DNA from: Kibdelosporangium banguiense
GTDB taxonomy: Bacteria; Actinomycetota; Actinomycetes; Mycobacteriales; Pseudonocardiaceae
Assembly (NCBI RefSeq): GCF_017876405.1
Contig: NZ_JAGINW010000001.1
Location: forward strand, 12,475,203-12,539,202
Length of the DNA stretch: 64,000 nt
Direction of reading: 5' to 3'
Below, piece by piece: positions 60,983 to 64,000 of this stretch (position 1 is the stretch's first letter; the number at the start of each line of letters is the position of its first letter). A program made the position numbers and the translations under genes. The notes under the pieces are model-generated. The model made no database searches, was not told the origin of the DNA, and worked only from the letters and a program-made list of their open reading frames with translations.

Positions 60983-61465
60983 TCAATCGGCCGAAAGTCG
61001 GCCATTCTCCGGAATGTCCGGCCTCGACCACGCGGTACGGAACCAGCAGGCCGCGATCACGACCATCGCGATCACCGCGATGATCAGCCCGATGCCGGGC
61101 GAGCCCTCCGAGGACTGCCGCGACCAGATCGCCAGCATCCCGTCCACCGAGGCGAACCAGCCACCCAGCGCGCAGACCCAGGTCATCCCCCACCTGCGGG
61201 TGATCAGCGCGACCATCGACCCCAGCACACCGAACCCGGCCGACGTCGCCGCGAACAGCCGCGGCACCACACCGGCGCGGCCCTCGACCTGTCCCAACAG
61301 CACCTGCCAGCCGTTGGCGCCGTGCAGCCACGGCAGCAACAGCCCGACAAGCAGCACCATCACAGCGGCCGAGATGACAATCGCACGGCCGCCTAGTTCG
61401 ACCGTACGGATTGCCTTGCGCTCGACCTCGTCGATCTCGTTACGCAGGTGGTCGACGTCCGTCAT
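60983..61465 (-). CDS. four-helix membrane protein, Rv2732c-like
   Basis: 160 residues from ATG 61465. Cytoplasmic N-terminus (MTDVDHLRNEIDEVERKAIR) and four transmembrane helices (AIVISAAVMVLLVGLLLPWL, LFAATSAGFGVLGSMVALI, WVCALGGWFASVDGMLAI, IGLIIAVIAMVVIAACWF). Its start overlaps the miaB stop by four bases. The location and size match mycobacterial Rv2732c, next to miaB. The function is unknown. Confidence 0.88.
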   Translation of the reverse strand: MTDVDHLRNEIDEVERKAIRTVELGGRAIVISAAVMVLLVGLLLPWLHGANGWQVLLGQVEGRAGVVPRLFAATSAGFGVLGSMVALITRRWGMTWVCALGGWFASVDGMLAIWSRQSSEGSPGIGLIIAVIAMVVIAACWFRTAWSRPDIPENGRLSAD

Positions 61466-62931
61466 CGGACCGCACATCCTTCGTCGTTTACCGGTGCCGG
61501 CGGTGGTGTGCCGAACCCGGGCAGCCCGAGGCTGATCCCGTTGGTCTTCGGCCGTAGACCGGCTTCGGAGTTGTCACCCGCACGGGTGCGCCTGTGGCTG
61601 ACCAACGGACCGTCCGCGACGAGGTGGTGCGGCGCGCCGTACGTGACCGTCGCCTCGACCACGTCTCCGGGCCGTATGTGCGCCTCTCCGGGCGTGAAGT
61701 GCACCAGGCGACCATCTCGTGCCCGACCGCTCGTCCGGCGCGTGTCAGCGTCCTTACGACCCTCCCCGGCGGACACCAGCACCTCGAGTGTCCTGCCGAC
61801 GAGTTCCTTGTTCAGCTCCCAGGAGATCTCCTCCTGCAACGCCACCAGCCGGTCGTAGCGCTCCTGCACGACCTGCTTGGGCACCTGCAGGTCCATCTCC
61901 GCGGCGGGCGTGCCCGGCCGCTTGGAGTACTGGAACGTGAACGCGCCCATGAACCGGGCCTGGCGCACCACGTCCAGCGTGCCCTGGAAGTCCTCCTCGG
62001 TCTCACCGGGAAAGCCGACGATGATGTCGGTGGTGAGCGCGGCGTCCGGCATGGCGGCACGGACCTTCTCGATGATGCCGAGGTACCGCTCGGACCGGTA
62101 CGACCGGCGCATCGCCTTGAGCACCTGGTCGGACCCGGACTGCAGCGGCATGTGCAGTTGGTGGCAGACGTTCGGGGTCTCGGCCATCGCCGCGATCACG
62201 TCGTCGGTGAAGTCCTTGGGGTGCGGCGAGGTGAACCGGACCCGCTCGAGCCCGTCGATCTCCCCGCACGCGCGCAACAGCTTGCCGAACGCCAGCCGGT
62301 CGCCGAACTCGACGCCGTAGGAGTTCACGTTCTGGCCGAGCAGCGTCACCTCGAGCACGCCCTCGTCGACAAGTGCCTGGACCTCAGCCAGAACCTCGCC
62401 CGGACGGCGGTCCTTCTCCTTGCCACGCAACGAAGGCACGATGCAGAACGTGCAGGTGTTGTTGCAGCCGACCGAGATCGAAACCCACCCGGAGTACGCG
62501 GAGTCCCGGCGCGCGGGCAGCGACGACGGGAAGACCTCGAGCGACTCGAGGATCTCGACCTGGGCCTCTTCGTTGTGCCGCGCACGGTCGAGCAACGCGG
62601 GCAGCGACCCGATGTTGTGCGTGCCGAAGACGACGTCCACCCAGGGCGCCCGCTTGACGATCTCGCCCTTGTCCTTCTGCGCGAGGCAGCCACCCACCGC
62701 GATCTGCATGCCCGGGTGCGACTTCTTGGTCGGCAGCAGGTGCCCGAGGTTGCCGTACAGCTTGTTGTCGGCGTTCTCGCGGACCGCGCACGTGTTGAGC
62801 ACCATCAGGTCAGGCGTCTCGTCCCCGGCCGCCGCCGTGTAGCCGGCCTCCTCAAGCATGCCGGCCAGGCGTTCGGAGTCGTGCACGTTCATCTGGCAAC
62901 CGAACGTGCGAATCTGGTAACTCCGGGTCAC
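61462..62931 (-). CDS. miaB: tRNA-2-methylthio-N6-dimethylallyladenosine synthase MiaB
   Basis: 489 residues from GTG 62931, with GGAG five bases upstream. The N-terminal MTTase domain has FGCQMNVHDSE and the three auxiliary-cluster cysteines (FGCQMN, NTCAVRENA, GGCLAQ). The radical-SAM CxxxCxxC is in GCNNTCTFCIVPS (about 153-160). A C-terminal TRAM domain follows (LVGRTLEVLVSAGE...GDVVEATVTYGAPHHL). MiaB thiomethylates i6A37 made by MiaA in this window. Divergent from the TAXI lipoprotein gene. Confidence 0.97.
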   Translation of the reverse strand: MTRSYQIRTFGCQMNVHDSERLAGMLEEAGYTAAAGDETPDLMVLNTCAVRENADNKLYGNLGHLLPTKKSHPGMQIAVGGCLAQKDKGEIVKRAPWVDVVFGTHNIGSLPALLDRARHNEEAQVEILESLEVFPSSLPARRDSAYSGWVSISVGCNNTCTFCIVPSLRGKEKDRRPGEVLAEVQALVDEGVLEVTLLGQNVNSYGVEFGDRLAFGKLLRACGEIDGLERVRFTSPHPKDFTDDVIAAMAETPNVCHQLHMPLQSGSDQVLKAMRRSYRSERYLGIIEKVRAAMPDAALTTDIIVGFPGETEEDFQGTLDVVRQARFMGAFTFQYSKRPGTPAAEMDLQVPKQVVQERYDRLVALQEEISWELNKELVGRTLEVLVSAGEGRKDADTRRTSGRARDGRLVHFTPGEAHIRPGDVVEATVTYGAPHHLVADGPLVSHRRTRAGDNSEAGLRPKTNGISLGLPGFGTPPPAPVNDEGCAVR

Positions 62932-62998
62932 AGTGGCTCCTCGAACGACAGGTGTTGCGTCATTCAGGGTAGGCCCCGGGTCTGGCACCATCGTGACC

Positions 62999-63901
62999 GT
63001 GTCTCGGAAACTGGTCGTTTTGCTGCTGGTGGTGCTCGCGCTTACCGGATGTACCAGCCCGACTGAGGGCCTGCGGCTGAGGATCGCGACCGGGTTCGAG
63101 GGCGGTGTCTACAACAAGCTCGGGTCCGCGCTGGCGACCGAGTGGGCCACGCAACTGGGTATGCCGAGGCCAGAGGTGCTGCCGACCACAGGGTCGCCGG
63201 ACAACATCGAGCGGCTCAGTTCCGGCGCGGCCGACATCGCGTTCAGTGCCGCGGATGTGGCGATCGACCAGCGGGGCAACTTCAGCGCGCTGGCCCGGAT
63301 CTACGACGACTATCTGCACGTCGTGGTGCGTGCCGACGGGCTGATCAACTCGATCGCCGACCTGAAGGACAAGCGGGTGGCCATCGGCGCGCGGGAGTCC
63401 GGTGTCGCGGTGATCGCCATCCGGCTGCTGTCGGTGCTCAATGTCAACAGCCAGACCGTCAACCTCGGCCTGCGCGACTCCAGCACCGCGCTCAAGGAGG
63501 GCCGGATCGACGCGTTCTTCTGGTCCGGTGGCCTGCCGACCGACGAGATCGTGCAGCTGGGCGACGCCGCGTCGATCCGCCTGCTCGACCTCACCGAGAA
63601 CATGCCCGCGATCAGGGCCCGCTACGACATCTACAGCGCCGCCGCGATCCCGCTCTCGGTCTACCACACGACCAACAGCAAGGCTGTCACCACGCTGGTC
63701 GTGCCGAACCTGTTGCTGGCCACCGACCGGCTCCCGGTGGACGCGGCCAAAGTGCTCACGCAGGGCATCTTCGAGGCACAGAAGCAGCTGGCGAGCCAGA
63801 GCACGGCGGCCAACTCGATCGACATCCGCACCGCGATCGAGACCCAGCCGATCCCCTTGCACGAAGGCGCCCTGCAGTTCTACCGCGACAGGAAACTTTA
63901 A
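62999..63901 (+). CDS. TAXI-family substrate-binding lipoprotein (TRAP-type)
   Basis: 300 residues from GTG 62999. Lipoprotein signal VVLLLVVLALTGC (Cys about 18). The TAXI fold is visible: LRIATGFEGGVYNKLGSALA, SGAADIAFSAADVA, ADLKDKRVAIGARESG, AFFWSGGLPT. The family binds small anions or amino acids for TRAP transporters, but no TRAP membrane subunits are encoded nearby, so it may act with the convergent sensor kinase as a signal-binding lipoprotein (inference). The final TAA overlaps the kinase stop on the other strand. Confidence 0.93.
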   Translation: MSRKLVVLLLVVLALTGCTSPTEGLRLRIATGFEGGVYNKLGSALATEWATQLGMPRPEVLPTTGSPDNIERLSSGAADIAFSAADVAIDQRGNFSALARIYDDYLHVVVRADGLINSIADLKDKRVAIGARESGVAVIAIRLLSVLNVNSQTVNLGLRDSSTALKEGRIDAFFWSGGLPTDEIVQLGDAASIRLLDLTENMPAIRARYDIYSAAAIPLSVYHTTNSKAVTTLVVPNLLLATDRLPVDAAKVLTQGIFEAQKQLASQSTAANSIDIRTAIETQPIPLHEGALQFYRDRKL

Positions 63902-64000
63902 CCAGCCGAGTTCAGCTCGATGATCACGCGCAGGCCGCCTTCACCGTCGTCGGGCAGTTCCAGGCGGACCTCGCCGCCGGCTCGCTCGACCAGCCTGCGG
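63898..64000 (-). CDS. C-terminus of a probable sensor histidine kinase (cut by window)
   Basis: Only about 33 C-terminal residues are visible on the minus strand: RRLVERAGGEVRLELPDDGEGGLRVIIELN then SAG. The end 'GGEVRLEL..G.GLRVIIEL' is the last beta strands of an HATPase domain, so a sensor kinase is likely. The TAXI gene converges with it, which is a frequent arrangement for TAXI-linked two-component systems. Confidence 0.55.
   Translation of the reverse strand, partial: RRLVERAGGEVRLELPDDGEGGLRVIIELNSAG

Overview
The window is high-GC (about 70%) actinobacterial chromosome. Three things point to the order Pseudonocardiales (Amycolatopsis/Kibdelosporangium/Lentzea-like): a PknG signalling locus, an nrdR-chiZ-lexA ... 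hflX-dapF-miaA ... miaB block ordered as in mycobacteria (Rv2718c-Rv2733c), and Scr1/DUF397 and DUF3558/PPE-like/EspG clusters. The genus is an inference.

Layout. (1) 1-9.4 kb, plus strand: the end of a GlnH-type amino-acid-binding protein, a soluble helical protein, PknG, a PP2C phosphatase, a VWA protein and an FHA protein, nearly all overlapping or abutting. Four of these carry zinc-ribbon cysteine clusters, so this looks like one phospho-signalling operon; a DUF4139 protein and an arylamine N-acetyltransferase follow. (2) 9.4-24.6 kb: mixed housekeeping and accessory genes (CBS, GNAT, DUF2293, S9 peptidase, zinc metallopeptidase, YdcF, P450, two TetR loci, esterase, NarL-type two-component system, DUF1989). 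Three copies of a nested palindromic repeat sit here, each between convergent genes. (3) 24.7-25.83 kb: a DUF7873-type gene followed by two tandem structured RNAs. In each, a tRNA 3' half precedes a tRNA 5' half, i.e. a circularly permuted tRNA-like (bacterial Y RNA/YrlA-like) fold. This is the most unusual element in the window. (4) 25.8-30.4 kb: SDR, a large secreted repeat protein and an ADP-ribosylglycohydrolase. (5) 30.4-43.5 kb: conserved core with nrdJ/nrdR (B12-dependent ribonucleotide reductase and its repressor), chiZ-like/lexA with SOS boxes, hflX, an MFS exporter, dapF, miaA, an extradiol-dioxygenase-like protein and a DUF349 protein.

(6) 43.6-60.9 kb is an accessory block splitting the conserved run DUF349 - Rv2732c-like - miaB. 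It holds a four-gene peptide/nickel-type ABC importer under a cobalamin riboswitch, a Scr1-type HTH/DUF397 pair with two small divergent genes, a type VII secretion-associated cluster (WXG-like, DUF3558 lipoprotein, PPE-like, EspG, DUF1023 hydrolase, LppA-like lipoprotein), a patch of broken genes (one frameshift at a G5 run, and two truncated genes meeting at about 57.8 kb), and a secreted M6 metalloprotease. (7) 60.98-64 kb returns to core: the Rv2732c-like membrane protein, miaB, a TAXI-family lipoprotein, and the C-terminus of a probable sensor kinase.

The B12-dependent NrdJ and the B12-riboswitch importer suggest that cobalamin/cobalt supply matters to this organism. No CRISPR array, insertion sequence, rRNA or canonical complete tRNA gene was seen.
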